Assembly (NCBI RefSeq): GCF_025460805.1 | Contig: NZ_JAMXFJ010000025.1 | Coordinates: 1 to 59,442 of the forward strand | DNA: 59,442 nt | From: Microvirga sesbaniae | Lineage (GTDB): Bacteria; Pseudomonadota; Alphaproteobacteria; Rhizobiales; Beijerinckiaceae | Reading direction: 5' to 3' | Shown: one piece after another, positions 7,919 through 16,873 of the stretch | Numbering within the stretch: the stretch's first letter is position 1 | How the letters are laid out: each line of letters starts with the position of its first letter | Notes under the pieces: generated by a model | Told to the model about the DNA's origin: nothing | What the model saw: the letters and a program-made list of their open reading frames with translations, nothing else | Database searches by the model: none | Program-made: the position numbers and the translations under genes

Positions 7919-8817
7919 GAACCGGCCGAGGCTCCGGTCGGGTTTCGGCGCTCGAGTTCGACGAGGAGCCCGCTGTGGTCGAGATCGCCCGCATGCTCGA
8001 GCAGTCCGCGGAACAGGTCCGCAGTCAGGGCGGTATACGGCAGGGCGTCGAGGTCGATCCTGTCCGCCGCGTCGAGAGCGTTGTCGAGATCCTTGAGATG
8101 GGTGACCGAACGGCCCCTGGTGACGAAATCGCGCTCGACCATGCGCTGGCCGTGCAGTTCAAGGATGCGGCTTTCCGCGAAGCCCCCGCGAAGAGCCTCG
8201 CGGACCTTAGCCGGATCGGCGCCTCCGCGCTCGGCCAGCAGAAGGGCCTCCGCGACCGCCCCGATCGTCACTCCGACGATGATCTGGTTGGCGAGCTTCG
8301 CGAGCTGCCCTGCCCCGTGCGGTCCCACATGAACGGGGCGCCCCATGATCCCGAGGATCGGCTCGACCTTGCCGAAGATCTCGGCCTCGCCGCCGGCCAT
8401 GATGGCCAGGGTGCCCTGCTCCGCTCCGGTGGTCCCACCGGAGACAGGGGCATCGACGTGATGGACGCCGCGCTCCTGAAGGCGCCGTGCGTGCTCCTGA
8501 GCCTCTGCCGGCTTGATGGAGCTCATGTCGACCAGGATGGCTCCGGGCTGCAGGGCTTCCGCAACGCCTTGAGAAAAGAGCACGTCCGTGACGATCCTGC
8601 CGTTCTCGAGCATGAGGATGACGATGTCGGCGTTGCTCACCGCATCGGACGCCGTCTCGGCCACGCGTGCACCGAAGGCGGCAAGCGCCTCCGCCTTGTC
8701 GCGCGAGCGGTTCCAGACCGTCAACGTATAGCCTGCGTCGAGCAGACGTCTCGCCTGGCGCGATCCCATGAGACCGATGCCAAGGAACGCCACGTCGGCG
8801 GAGGGTGATGGCGTCAT
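7885..8817 (-). CDS. 3-hydroxyisobutyrate-dehydrogenase-family oxidoreductase (LtnD-like)
   Basis: This 310-residue NAD(P)-dependent beta-hydroxyacid dehydrogenase has an N-terminal Rossmann motif GIGLMGSRQARRLL, the substrate motif DAPVSGGTTGAEQGT and the catalytic Lys in GAGQLAKLANQII. GGAG sits 8 bases before the ATG at 8817. It is the last gene of a minus-strand operon with TctABC and PdxA2, next to OtnC/I/K. In L-threonate catabolism the first step is done by a member of this family (LtnD), giving 2-oxo-tetronate, and that role fits best. Tartronate-semialdehyde reductase or sulfolactaldehyde reductase are alternatives. Confidence 0.88.
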   Translation of the reverse strand: MTPSPSADVAFLGIGLMGSRQARRLLDAGYTLTVWNRSRDKAEALAAFGARVAETASDAVSNADIVILMLENGRIVTDVLFSQGVAEALQPGAILVDMSSIKPAEAQEHARRLQERGVHHVDAPVSGGTTGAEQGTLAIMAGGEAEIFGKVEPILGIMGRPVHVGPHGAGQLAKLANQIIVGVTIGAVAEALLLAERGGADPAKVREALRGGFAESRILELHGQRMVERDFVTRGRSVTHLKDLDNALDAADRIDLDALPYTALTADLFRGLLEHAGDLDHSGLLVELERRNPTGASAGSQGEARLRSRS

Positions 8818-8873
8818 CGGAAACTCCTTCAGGGCGGTCCGCGCAGGTCTGAGCGGACCTCTCGAGATCGGTC

Positions 8874-10388
8874 TCAAGCGACTGCCGACGAGGCCTTGGG
8901 CTTCACCAGGCGCCCGAGAGCGGTGCTCAGCAAGGGCCCGAACGCAAGCGCCAGTCCGATCAGCATCAGCGTGGCGACGAGGCCATTCGACCAGAAGATC
9001 GAGAGCGAACCCCGCGACATGATCATGGATTGCCGGAAGGCGTCCTCCGCCTTGTCGCCGAGCACCATGGCCAGGACGAGCGGGGCGATCGGATAATCCA
9101 GCTTCTTGAACAGGTATCCCACCACGCCGAAGGCGAGCGCCAGCCACAGATCGAAGGGCCGCCCCGCGACCGTGTAGGCGCCGATGAAGCACACGACGAC
9201 GATCACGGGACCGATGATGGCGAAGGGAATGCGCAGGATCGAGGCGAAGAGCGGGATCGTGGCGAGCACCATGAGCACGGCCACGATGTTGCCGAGATAC
9301 ATGCTGGCGATCAGGCCCCAGACGAAATCCGGCCGCTCGACGAACAGCATCGGTCCGGGATTCAGGCCCCAGATCATGAGTCCGCCCATCATGACGGCCG
9401 CCGTTGCAGAACCGGGAACGCCGAGAGCCAGCATCGGCAGGATGGCGCTGCTGCCGGCGGCGTGGTCCGCCGTCTCGGGCGCCACGACGCCCTCGGGCTC
9501 GCCCTGGCCGAAACCTTCCTTGCGGCGCGACAGGCGCTTGGCCAGACCATAGCTCATGAAGGAGGCGGCGGTCGGTCCGCCCGGAGTGATGCCCATCCAG
9601 CACCCGATGATGCTGCTGCGCAGGAGCGTCACCCAGTAGCGGGGCAGGGTCGCGATGGTCCTGAACACGTCGCCGATCCTGACGCGGGCGCGGATGCCGT
9701 CGAAGCGCAGCCCCTCCTCCATGGTGAGCATGAGTTCTCCGATGCCGAACAATCCGATCACCGCGATGAGGAAGCTGATCCCGGAGAGTAGCTCGTTGAA
9801 CCCGTAAGTGAGGCGCAGGCCGCCCGACACCGTGTCCATGCCGACCGAGGCGAAAGCGAACCCGAGGCCCATGGACACGATGGTCTTGAACGGAGATGCG
9901 GCGCCCAGCCCGATGAAGCTGGCGAAGGCCAGGAAGTAGACGGCGAAGTACTCGGGCGAGCTGAAGCGAAGCGCGAACTTGGCCACCCAGGTCGACAGCA
10001 CGGTGATGAGGATCACGCCGACGAGAGCACCGAAGCCCGCGGACAGGAAGGCGAGCGTCAGCGCCTGCGTCGCCTGCCCCTGTCGGGCCATGGGATAACC
10101 GTCGAATGTGGTTGCGACGGATGAAGGCTCGCCGGGAATGTTGAAGAGGATCGACGTCGTCGATCCGCCGAACAGCGCTCCCCAGTACATGCTGGTGAGC
10201 AGGATGATCGCCGCAACCGGGTCCATGGTGAAGGTCAGCGGGAGCAGCAGCGACACGCCGTTGGGCGCACCGAGACCCGGCAGGACGCCGACCAGGATGC
10301 CCAGCAGAACGCCGACCATCATGAGCATGACATGGTAAGTCGTCAGGGCGACGCCGAATCCATGAAGGAGTGATGCGAAATTTTCCAC
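8874..10388 (-). CDS. tctA: Tripartite tricarboxylate transporter, large permease TctA
   Basis: This 504-residue integral membrane protein has about 11-12 hydrophobic segments. The duplicated family motifs are visible: GVLPGLGAPNGVSLLLPLTF near residue 38 and GGSTTSILFNIPGEPSS in the first half, then GITPGGPTAASFMSYGLAKR and ALGVPGSATAAVMMGG in the second. The start is GTG at 10388 with GGAGAC 8 bases upstream. Together with TctB and TctC it forms a cation-gradient-driven, binding-protein-dependent carboxylate importer. The surrounding catabolic genes suggest a tetronate as substrate. Confidence 0.94.
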   Translation of the reverse strand: MENFASLLHGFGVALTTYHVMLMMVGVLLGILVGVLPGLGAPNGVSLLLPLTFTMDPVAAIILLTSMYWGALFGGSTTSILFNIPGEPSSVATTFDGYPMARQGQATQALTLAFLSAGFGALVGVILITVLSTWVAKFALRFSSPEYFAVYFLAFASFIGLGAASPFKTIVSMGLGFAFASVGMDTVSGGLRLTYGFNELLSGISFLIAVIGLFGIGELMLTMEEGLRFDGIRARVRIGDVFRTIATLPRYWVTLLRSSIIGCWMGITPGGPTAASFMSYGLAKRLSRRKEGFGQGEPEGVVAPETADHAAGSSAILPMLALGVPGSATAAVMMGGLMIWGLNPGPMLFVERPDFVWGLIASMYLGNIVAVLMVLATIPLFASILRIPFAIIGPVIVVVCFIGAYTVAGRPFDLWLALAFGVVGYLFKKLDYPIAPLVLAMVLGDKAEDAFRQSMIMSRGSLSIFWSNGLVATLMLIGLALAFGPLLSTALGRLVKPKASSAVA

Positions 10389-10412
10389 GACCTGTCTCCG
10401 TCCGGATGGGGG

Positions 10413-10916
10413 CTAGTAGAGGCCCAGGGCGGCCTCGAGCGGGCCCTTCATGAGAGGTACCTGGAAGGCCACCTCGAGCACGAAGTAGAAGATCACGGCG
10501 GCGGCGATGCCCGACGCGATGGAGATCGCGAGCCGGTACTGTCCCTGCACCCGCATGACGAAGGCGAGGTACAGCGCCGTCGCGACGTAAAGACCGAGCA
10601 GACGGGCCACCACCACGAAGGCGAGCATGGGCACGAAGAACGACGCCACGCGCTTGGCCTCCTCCTTGTGCAGGAAGACCGATTGCAGCCCGCGGCGTCC
10701 GGCCGTCGCCTGGACGAGATTGCCGATGCTGGCGGCCACGACCAGCAGGCCGATATAGAACGGGAAGGCTCCGGGCTCAGGCCCGGCATCTCCCCAGCCG
10801 ATCCCGAATTCCAGAGCGCCGACGACCGCCGCGAGCCCGAGGCCTGCGGTCAGCGTCGCGGTTCCGATCTCAGCGTTGAAACGAGAAATCATCGCGTCCG
10901 TCCCGGTTCGATCCAT
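10413..10916 (-). CDS. tctB: Tripartite tricarboxylate transporter, small permease TctB
   Basis: This 167-residue membrane protein has four hydrophobic segments (residues ~23-40, 50-68, 92-125 and 130-155). The family mark FGIGWGDAGPEPGAFPFYIG lies between the first two. It sits between TctA and TctC, the usual tctCBA order in transcription. The start may be the ATG at 10916 or the internal ATG at 10892; neither has a strong ribosome-binding site. Confidence 0.9.
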   Translation of the reverse strand: MDRTGTDAMISRFNAEIGTATLTAGLGLAAVVGALEFGIGWGDAGPEPGAFPFYIGLLVVAASIGNLVQATAGRRGLQSVFLHKEEAKRVASFFVPMLAFVVVARLLGLYVATALYLAFVMRVQGQYRLAISIASGIAAAVIFYFVLEVAFQVPLMKGPLEAALGLY

Positions 10917-10932
10917 GCCACATGAAAGAGGA

Positions 10933-10957
10933 GCCGGCGGAGCCTTCCTCCGCCGGC
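10933..10957 (-). other. Intercistronic hairpin between tctC and tctB
   Basis: GCCGGCGGAG (10933-10942) and CTCCGCCGGC (10948-10957) form a perfect 10-bp stem with a 5-base loop, directly after the receptor gene and before the permease genes. There is no T-run. Such hairpins often protect the 3' end of the binding-protein message, so that it outnumbers permease message. That role is inferred. Confidence 0.6.
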
Positions 10958-10973
10958 CGTGCGGTCGCCGGCG

Positions 10974-11969
10974 TCAGCGGACGACCCAGCCTTCTTCCTC
11001 GAAGACCTTGCGGTTCTTCGCGTCGTCGGCGGCGATGAAGGTCTTCAGGTCCTGGCCGGCCAGGAACTTGTCGGTCTGGGAGGTGCGCTCGATGTATTCC
11101 TTCCACTCCGGCGTCTCGCTCACCTTCTTGAGGACGTCGGCATAGAACGCAACCGCCTCGGCGGGAACGCCGCCCGGCAGCCATACGGTGCGCGGCATCT
11201 GGAACTGGTCGATCGGAATGCCCGCTTCCTTGCAGGTCGGAATGTCCGACCAGCCCATCGTGGCCGTGACCTTGGCGCTGCCCTGGAGGCGGGTCGGGCT
11301 GAAGACGCAGAGCGGGGTGACTGCCCCGGCCTTCCACTGGCCGGCATTCTCGTTCGGGTTGTTGGTGTTGGAGTCGATATGTCCGCCGGCAAGCTGCACG
11401 CCGGCTGCGCCACCGCCCTGGAACGGGACGTAGATGAACTTGGCGCCCGTCGCATCCTGGATCAGGCTGGTGAGCGTCTGGTCCGTGTCCTTGGACTGGC
11501 TGCCGCCCATCTTGAACGTGTCGGGCTTCGCCTTCACGGCCTCGATATAGCTCTTGGCGTCCTTGTAGGGCGCATCGGCCTTGACCCAGAGCAGGAACTC
11601 GTCGAGGGCCATGGCCGCCACCGGGGTCAGCTCGTCGGGCTTGTAGGCGAGCTTTGCCACGTACGGCAGGAGATAGGCGTTGTTCGTGCCGAAGGTCAGC
11701 TTGTGGCTGTCGCCCGTCGCGACCTTCGTGTAGATGAAGCCTTCCGCGCCGCTGCCGCCGCCCTTGTTGGTGACGACGATGGACTGCTCCATCAGCTTGT
11801 GCTTGGCGATGATCGACTGCACGACGCGGGCGAAGTTGTCGGTGCCGCCGCCGGGTGCCGATGTCACGACGAATTCGACCGGCTTCGTGGGCTTCCAGTC
11901 CGCCTGCGCGAGGCCACTGAATGTCACCGCGACGGCGGTGGCCACCAACCATGAAGTCTTCTTGAGCAT
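10974..11969 (-). CDS. tctC: Tripartite tricarboxylate transporter receptor TctC (Bug family)
   Basis: This 331-residue periplasmic binding protein has a Sec signal peptide (MLKKTSWLVATAVAVTFSG, cleavage near QA-DW). The Bug-family ligand loop follows (KPVEFVVTSAPGGGTDNFAR), and YVPFQGGGAAGVQLAGGHID is the second carboxylate-binding loop. GGAGG lies upstream of the ATG at 11969. It is the extracytoplasmic receptor for TctAB, and tetronate-type hydroxy acids are the likely ligand by context. Confidence 0.94.
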   Translation of the reverse strand: MLKKTSWLVATAVAVTFSGLAQADWKPTKPVEFVVTSAPGGGTDNFARVVQSIIAKHKLMEQSIVVTNKGGGSGAEGFIYTKVATGDSHKLTFGTNNAYLLPYVAKLAYKPDELTPVAAMALDEFLLWVKADAPYKDAKSYIEAVKAKPDTFKMGGSQSKDTDQTLTSLIQDATGAKFIYVPFQGGGAAGVQLAGGHIDSNTNNPNENAGQWKAGAVTPLCVFSPTRLQGSAKVTATMGWSDIPTCKEAGIPIDQFQMPRTVWLPGGVPAEAVAFYADVLKKVSETPEWKEYIERTSQTDKFLAGQDLKTFIAADDAKNRKVFEEEGWVVR

Positions 11970-12027
11970 CGTTCTTCCTCCCTGTGATGTTTCCAACCGA
12001 TGGCGTCGGCTCTTGGAACCGGCTGTT

Positions 12028-13101
12028 TTAGGAATTGACCGCTGACAATCTGGGCTGCTCCGCCTCCGACCGGCGGGCGCGCACCTCGGCGCCCATGCGG
12101 ATGGCGAGAGAGAGCGCCTCGCGGCTCGCGCCGAGATTCGCGATGCCGCGGCCGGCGATCTCATAGGCGGTGCCGTGAGCCGGCGTGCAGATCGGGAACT
12201 CGAAGCCGCCGATCAGCGTCACGCCGCGATCGAAGCCCATCAGCTTCATCGCGATCTGGCCCTGGTCGTGGTACATGGTGAGAACGGCGTCGAAATCGCC
12301 GTTCTTGGCGCGCAGGAAGACGGTGTCCGACGGGAAGGGTCCTTCGACCGTGAAGCCCTTCGCCTGCGCCTGCCGGATCGCCGGCTCGATGATGTCGATT
12401 TCCTCGGTGCCGAAGTTGCCGCCGTCCCCCGCATGGGGATTGAGGCCAGCGACGGCGATGCGCGGCGGATTGAAGCCTGCGGCCCGCATGCATTGATCGG
12501 CCAGCGTCAGAGACCGCAGGATCGCCTTCTCGGAGATCGCGGCCGCGACCTGCGACAGCGGGATGTGCGATGTCACGCGGGCGTTCCAGGTCTGCCCCAG
12601 AACGTTGAACTCGCTCGCGGCCACCGACGTCTTGAGAACGTCGCGCACGAAGCGGATCTCGTCGTCGTAACCGTCATAGGCCAGACGCATGGCCTTCTTG
12701 TTGAACGGCGTGAAGAACACCGCATCGGCGCGGCCGGATTGGGCGAGCAACAGGGCACGCCGGAAGTTCTCGGTCGCGAAGACGCCGCCCTCGAGCGTGG
12801 CCGTGGCGGGCACGACCTGATCCGGACTGAGATTCTTGAGATCGACGAAGACGGGACGGGCGGCGCGATTCGGAAGCGCCTGCTCGGACGCGACGACATC
12901 CACATCCACGGCGACGCCCGCCACCTGGGCTCCACGTTCGAGAATGCGAAGATCCCCGAAGATCACGAGATCGGCGCCGGAGCGGAACTCTTCGGAGGCG
13001 ATGAGCTTGGCCGCCAACTCGGGGCTGATTCCGGCCGGATCGCCCATGGCGAATGCGACGGTCGGCTTTTCGGACGGGGTCGGCAAGGATTGAGCGCTCA
13101 C
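12028..13101 (-). CDS. pdxA2: PdxA2-type 4-phospho-tetronate dehydrogenase
   Basis: This 357-residue enzyme is of the PdxA family. The motifs AMGDPAGISPELA, FFTPFNKKAM, GLNPHAGDGG and TMYHDQGQIAMK carry the metal-binding His residues and substrate contacts. A GTG start at 13101 with an AAGAGG site gives the normal length. Family members in catabolic loci with DUF1537 kinases oxidise D-threonate or D-erythronate 4-phosphate, followed by decarboxylation to dihydroxyacetone phosphate. Context therefore favours PdxA2 over a vitamin B6 role. It is the first gene of the operon that continues through TctCBA and the LtnD-like enzyme. Confidence 0.88.
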   Translation of the reverse strand: MSAQSLPTPSEKPTVAFAMGDPAGISPELAAKLIASEEFRSGADLVIFGDLRILERGAQVAGVAVDVDVVASEQALPNRAARPVFVDLKNLSPDQVVPATATLEGGVFATENFRRALLLAQSGRADAVFFTPFNKKAMRLAYDGYDDEIRFVRDVLKTSVAASEFNVLGQTWNARVTSHIPLSQVAAAISEKAILRSLTLADQCMRAAGFNPPRIAVAGLNPHAGDGGNFGTEEIDIIEPAIRQAQAKGFTVEGPFPSDTVFLRAKNGDFDAVLTMYHDQGQIAMKLMGFDRGVTLIGGFEFPICTPAHGTAYEIAGRGIANLGASREALSLAIRMGAEVRARRSEAEQPRLSAVNS

Positions 13102-13160
13102 GGCAACCTCTTCTCGGGATGACGAACGAACGTTAACAGCCGTAAATTTCGTACGCAAGT

Positions 13161-13176
13161 ATTCTGCATACAGAAT
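13161..13176. promoter_or_regulatory. Inverted-repeat operator candidate, tetronate locus
   Basis: ATTCTG-CATA-CAGAAT is a perfect inverted repeat with 6-bp arms and a 4-base spacer. It lies in the short AT-rich gap between pdxA2 and the divergent GntR gene. Its centre (TGCATACA) resembles the TGTATACA-type cores bound by FCD-class GntR proteins. It is a likely site for the regulator beside it, controlling both arms of the locus. Confidence 0.55.
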
Positions 13177-13252
13177 TTTGTTTGCGGCGGTTCAGGAAAA
13201 AGTTGTATAGAGAAGTCTATCCCCGTCAGGATCTGTGGAAACACGGCAAAGT

Positions 13253-13954
13253 ATGGAACGAACCATGGCATCTGAGGCCGCCCCCTTGCTGATCGACGAG
13301 ATCGATTCGCGCGGTCCCATCGTCCGCCCTACCCTTCACGACGCCATCGTGGCGCGGGTGCGCGACATGATCATCGAAGGCGAGCTCGCTCCGGGGACCC
13401 GCCTCCACGAGGGCAACCTCGGCAAGATGCTGGGGGTCTCGCGGACACCGTTGCGGGAAGCACTCAAGTTCCTGGTCAGCGAGGGCTTGCTGGAACTCTC
13501 ACCCGGTCGCGGCGCGGTGGTGCGCCAGTTCACCGCGAAGGACGTGCACGACAGCCTGATCGTGCTGGGCAATCTCGAGGGCCTTGCCGGGCGGCTGGCC
13601 TGCGAGCACGCCACCGAGTCCGAAATCCGCGAGGTCCGGCAGCTGCATGACCGCATGATGGACATGTACGAGAAGCGCGACCGCCTCCCCTACTTCAAGC
13701 TCAACCAGAACATCCACTCGGCCATCCTCCGGCTCTCCAAGAACGAGGCTCTGGTGTCGGTTCACAACGTTCTGCAGGCCCGGCTGAAGCGCATCCGCTA
13801 CATCGGCAACGAGGGGCCTGAGAAATGGGCCGGCGCGGTGGCCGACCATGTCGAAATGGTCGAGGCGCTCGAGGCGCGCGATGCCGAGCGGCTGTCGACG
13901 ATCCTGAACGCCCACATGCTGAAAACCTGGGAGCGCGTCAGGCACGCGATCTGA
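13253..13954 (+). CDS. GntR-family regulator with FCD domain, tetronate locus
   Basis: This ~233-residue transcription factor has a GntR winged helix at residues ~20-85 (HEGNLGKMLGVSRTPLREAL) and an FCD helical domain at ~95-225 with NQNIHSAIL, ADHVEMVEAL and a terminal NAHMLKTW, which supply the metal-ligand pattern. The start is uncertain: ATG at 13253, ATG at 13265 and GTG at 13235 are all in frame, and none has a strong ribosome-binding site. It lies at the head of the otnC-otnI-otnK operon and divergent from pdxA2, so it probably represses both until the inducing acid is present. Confidence 0.9.
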   Translation: MERTMASEAAPLLIDEIDSRGPIVRPTLHDAIVARVRDMIIEGELAPGTRLHEGNLGKMLGVSRTPLREALKFLVSEGLLELSPGRGAVVRQFTAKDVHDSLIVLGNLEGLAGRLACEHATESEIREVRQLHDRMMDMYEKRDRLPYFKLNQNIHSAILRLSKNEALVSVHNVLQARLKRIRYIGNEGPEKWAGAVADHVEMVEALEARDAERLSTILNAHMLKTWERVRHAI

Positions 13955-13997
13955 TCGGTGGCGTCGTTCAGTCACCATCCACTGCGAGGAACCGGAC

Positions 13998-14717
13998 ATG
14001 AGCCATGAGAGCCAGCTTCGCGAGTTGATCTGCCGGTTCGGGCGGTCGTTGTTCGAACGCGGCCTGACCGCCGGATCCTCGGGCAACATCTCGGTCCGTT
14101 TGAGCGACGGGGGCTGGCTAACGACGCCGACCAACAGCTCCCTGGGCTTTCTCGACCCGGCGCGCTTGAGCAAGCTCGATGGGGACGGCCGCCTCGTGGA
14201 CGGCGATGCGCCGACCAAGGAACTGCCTCTCCATTCGGCGCTCTACGCGACCCGCCCGGATTCGGGGGCGATCGTTCACCTGCACTCCACGCATTCCGTC
14301 GCCGTTTCGATGCTGCCGGACGTGGACCCCGCCAATGCCCTGCCGCCCATGACGGCCTATTACGTCATGCGGGTTGGGCGGACAGCCCTCGTCCCGTACT
14401 ACCGGCCGGGCGATGCGGCCGTCGCCGACGCGATCCGAGGCCTTGCCGGACGCTACAGCGCCGTTCTTCTGGCCAATCACGGCCCGGTCGTGGCGGGCAA
14501 GGATCTGGAAGCCGCCGTCTATGCGACCGAGGAACTGGAAGAGACCGCGAAGCTGCGCCTCCTTCTCCACGGACTCAACCCGCGCCTTCTGACCCGCGCC
14601 CAGGTTCGGGACCTGGTGTCTCATTTCAAGCTGGACGAGGCGATCGCGGACGATCCTTCGGACGCTTCTCAGGATTGCTGTTCTGCGCCTCACCACCCCT
14701 CCCACCCGTGCGGATGA
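13998..14717 (+). CDS. otnC: 3-oxo-tetronate 4-phosphate decarboxylase (class II aldolase fold)
   Basis: This 239-residue member of the AraD/FucA class II aldolase family has the zinc-site motif HLHSTHS near residue 95, GLTAGSSGNIS near 22 (phosphate loop), and LLANHGPVV near 157, which carries the third His. In OtnC-type pathways this fold decarboxylates 3-oxo-tetronate 4-phosphate to dihydroxyacetone phosphate. GAGGAA precedes the start. OtnI follows after 4 bp and OtnK after that, the grouping known for acid-sugar catabolism. The last ~20 residues (Ser/His/Pro/Cys-rich) look unstructured. Confidence 0.88.
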   Translation: MSHESQLRELICRFGRSLFERGLTAGSSGNISVRLSDGGWLTTPTNSSLGFLDPARLSKLDGDGRLVDGDAPTKELPLHSALYATRPDSGAIVHLHSTHSVAVSMLPDVDPANALPPMTAYYVMRVGRTALVPYYRPGDAAVADAIRGLAGRYSAVLLANHGPVVAGKDLEAAVYATEELEETAKLRLLLHGLNPRLLTRAQVRDLVSHFKLDEAIADDPSDASQDCCSAPHHPSHPCG

Positions 14718-14721
14718 ACCG

Positions 14722-15534
14722 ATGCCCCGCTTCTCGGCCAATCTAGGTTTCCTTTTCACCGAGCTTCCCGAAATCGACCGGGTCGCGGCCGCAGCCGCGG
14801 CGGGCTTCAAGGCCGTCGAGATGCACTGGCCATACCAGGTGCCTGCGGAGGAGATGCGACGTGCCCTGGCCAGCAATCATGTGACCATGCTCGGTCTGAA
14901 CACCCCGGTGGGGAACGCCGCGGCGGGGGATTTCGGGCTCGGAGCCCTGCCGGGCCGCGAGAGCGAGTTCCAGCAGGCCGTGGAACAGTCCGTTTCCTAC
15001 GGGCATGCGATCGGCGCGACCGCCGTCCACTGCATGTCCGGGCTGGTCGCCCCGGATGCCGCCTCAGCAGCCGAGAGCACCTTCGTGGCGAACCTGAAGC
15101 TCGCTGCCGACAGGGCCGCCCAGGCCGGCATGACCGTGCTCATCGAACCGATCAACCATCGCGACAAGCCGGGATACTTCCTGCACACCGTCGAGCAGGC
15201 CGCGTCGATCATCGATCAGGTCGGACGGCGCAACGTGAAGATCATGTTCGACTGCTACCATACCCAGATCATGCAGGGCGATCTCACACGCCGGCTCAAA
15301 GACTTCCTCGACGTGATCGGCCATGTTCAGATCGCCGCGGTGCCGAGCCGTGCGGAACCGGACGAGGGCGAGGTCGACTACCGCACCATCTGCCGGACCC
15401 TGGATGATGTGGGATACGGCGGCTGGGTCGGCGCCGAGTACAAGCCCCGCGGCCGCACGGAAGACGGCCTCGGCTGGCTGTCCGCCTGGAGCCGGGATCC
15501 ATCCTCCTCCAGCACTCAGGGAGCCGTGGCATGA
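14722..15534 (+). CDS. otnI: 2-oxo-tetronate isomerase (hydroxypyruvate-isomerase family)
   Basis: This 270-residue TIM-barrel isomerase is of the Hyi/OtnI family. Recognisable parts are the N-terminal MPRFSANLGFLFTELP, KAVEMHWPY, the metal-ligand segments TVLIEPINHRDKPGYFL and IMFDCYHTQIMQGD, and GAEYKPRG near the end. Family members in this context convert 2-oxo-tetronate to 3-oxo-tetronate, the substrate of OtnK. The gene overlaps otnK by ATGA, which implies coupled translation. Confidence 0.9.
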   Translation: MPRFSANLGFLFTELPEIDRVAAAAAAGFKAVEMHWPYQVPAEEMRRALASNHVTMLGLNTPVGNAAAGDFGLGALPGRESEFQQAVEQSVSYGHAIGATAVHCMSGLVAPDAASAAESTFVANLKLAADRAAQAGMTVLIEPINHRDKPGYFLHTVEQAASIIDQVGRRNVKIMFDCYHTQIMQGDLTRRLKDFLDVIGHVQIAAVPSRAEPDEGEVDYRTICRTLDDVGYGGWVGAEYKPRGRTEDGLGWLSAWSRDPSSSSTQGAVA

Positions 15535-16793
15535 AGCTCGGATGCATCGCCGACGATCTGACCGGAGCCACCGACCTCGCCCTGATGCTCGCCCGGGAGG
15601 GATTGCGCACCATCCAGACCATCGGGGCGCCGCGCGCGGAGCTCGACCTGTCGGGCGCGGATGCCGTCGTGGCGGCGTTGAAATCCAGGACCATCCCGGC
15701 CAAGGAGGCCATCGATCAATCTCTTGCTGCCGCGGAGACCCTGCGGAAGGCCGGCGCCGAGCACCTGTTCTTCAAATACTGCTCCACCTTCGACTCCACC
15801 GACGAGGGCAATATCGGGCCGGTTACCGACGCCCTCCTGGCCTTCACGGGAAGCGACTTCACCCTCGCCTGCCCGGCCTTTCCGGCCAATGGCCGCACGG
15901 TCTACAAGGGGCATCTCTTCGTGAACGGGGTGCCGCTGCAAGAGAGCAGCATGAAGGACCATCCGCTCACCCCCATGCGGGATTCCAATCTCGTGCGGGT
16001 CCTGCAGCGCCAGACCAGGCGGACGGTCGGACTCGTCGCCTATGAAGACGTGGAAGGCGGGGCGGATGCCATCCGGGCCGCCTTCGCACGCGAGAAGGCC
16101 GCCGGCCACCAGATCGTGATCGTCGACGCGCTCAGCGACGCGCATCTGAGGGCCATCGGTCTTGCGGCCGCGGACCTTCCCCTCATGACCGGCGGATCGG
16201 GCGTCGCCATGGGATTGCCCGCAGCCTACCGGCGCGGCGAGCGCGACGCCGCACCCGCGTCGACGGGCTTCGATGCCCCGGACGGCCGCAGCATCATCCT
16301 GGCAGGCTCGTGCTCCAGCGCGACCCGGGGACAGGTCAAGGCCGCGATCGAGGCCGGGATCCCGGCGCTCCGCCTCGACGCGCTCGATCTCGCCTCCGGC
16401 GCCACGACCGCCCGCACGGCTCTGGACTGGCTGAACGCGCAGGCGACGACGGGACCCGTCCTGATCTACTCCACGGCGACGCCCGAGGAGGTCCAGGCCG
16501 TCCAGAACAGGCTCGGGCGCATGAACGCCGGAGAGATCGTCGAGAAGACCCTCGCGGAGATCGCGCAGGCGCTGCCCGGCCTCGGCTTCACCCGCCTCAT
16601 CGTGGCCGGGGGCGAAACGTCTGGGGCCGTCGTGAACGCCCTCGGGGTCGACGCCCTGGCGATCGGTCCCGAGATCGACCCTGGCGTGCCCTGGACCCGG
16701 TCCCTCGCCGGGATCGACCTCGCCCTCGCCCTCAAATCCGGCAATTTCGGCGCCCCGGACTTCTTCCTGAAGGCCTGGACCATGCTTCGGTAG
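15531..16793 (+). CDS. otnK: Four-carbon acid sugar kinase, DUF1537 family
   Basis: This 420-residue kinase has the N-terminal substrate domain opening with CIADDLTGATDLALML and a C-terminal ATP-binding domain with IVAGGETSGAVV. The mid-region TGGSGVAMG is also characteristic. DUF1537 proteins phosphorylate 3-oxo-tetronate (OtnK) or D-threonate/D-erythronate (DtnK/DenK). Co-occurrence with OtnC and OtnI points to OtnK. Because PdxA2 is also present and this is the only DUF1537 gene here, it may serve two routes. Confidence 0.92.
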   Translation: MKLGCIADDLTGATDLALMLAREGLRTIQTIGAPRAELDLSGADAVVAALKSRTIPAKEAIDQSLAAAETLRKAGAEHLFFKYCSTFDSTDEGNIGPVTDALLAFTGSDFTLACPAFPANGRTVYKGHLFVNGVPLQESSMKDHPLTPMRDSNLVRVLQRQTRRTVGLVAYEDVEGGADAIRAAFAREKAAGHQIVIVDALSDAHLRAIGLAAADLPLMTGGSGVAMGLPAAYRRGERDAAPASTGFDAPDGRSIILAGSCSSATRGQVKAAIEAGIPALRLDALDLASGATTARTALDWLNAQATTGPVLIYSTATPEEVQAVQNRLGRMNAGEIVEKTLAEIAQALPGLGFTRLIVAGGETSGAVVNALGVDALAIGPEIDPGVPWTRSLAGIDLALALKSGNFGAPDFFLKAWTMLR

Positions 16794-16873
16794 GGCGACG
16801 ACCCACGAGGACGACCCATTCGGCGGCACATGAGACCGGTGGCGACCGCTTACCGGAACGGGAGAGATGCGCG

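Noticed and set aside
12028..13101. PdxA as a vitamin B6 biosynthesis enzyme
   Set aside because: The gene lies in an operon with tctCBA and opposite otnC/I/K under a GntR regulator, the setting of PdxA2-type catabolic enzymes; no pyridoxal genes are nearby.
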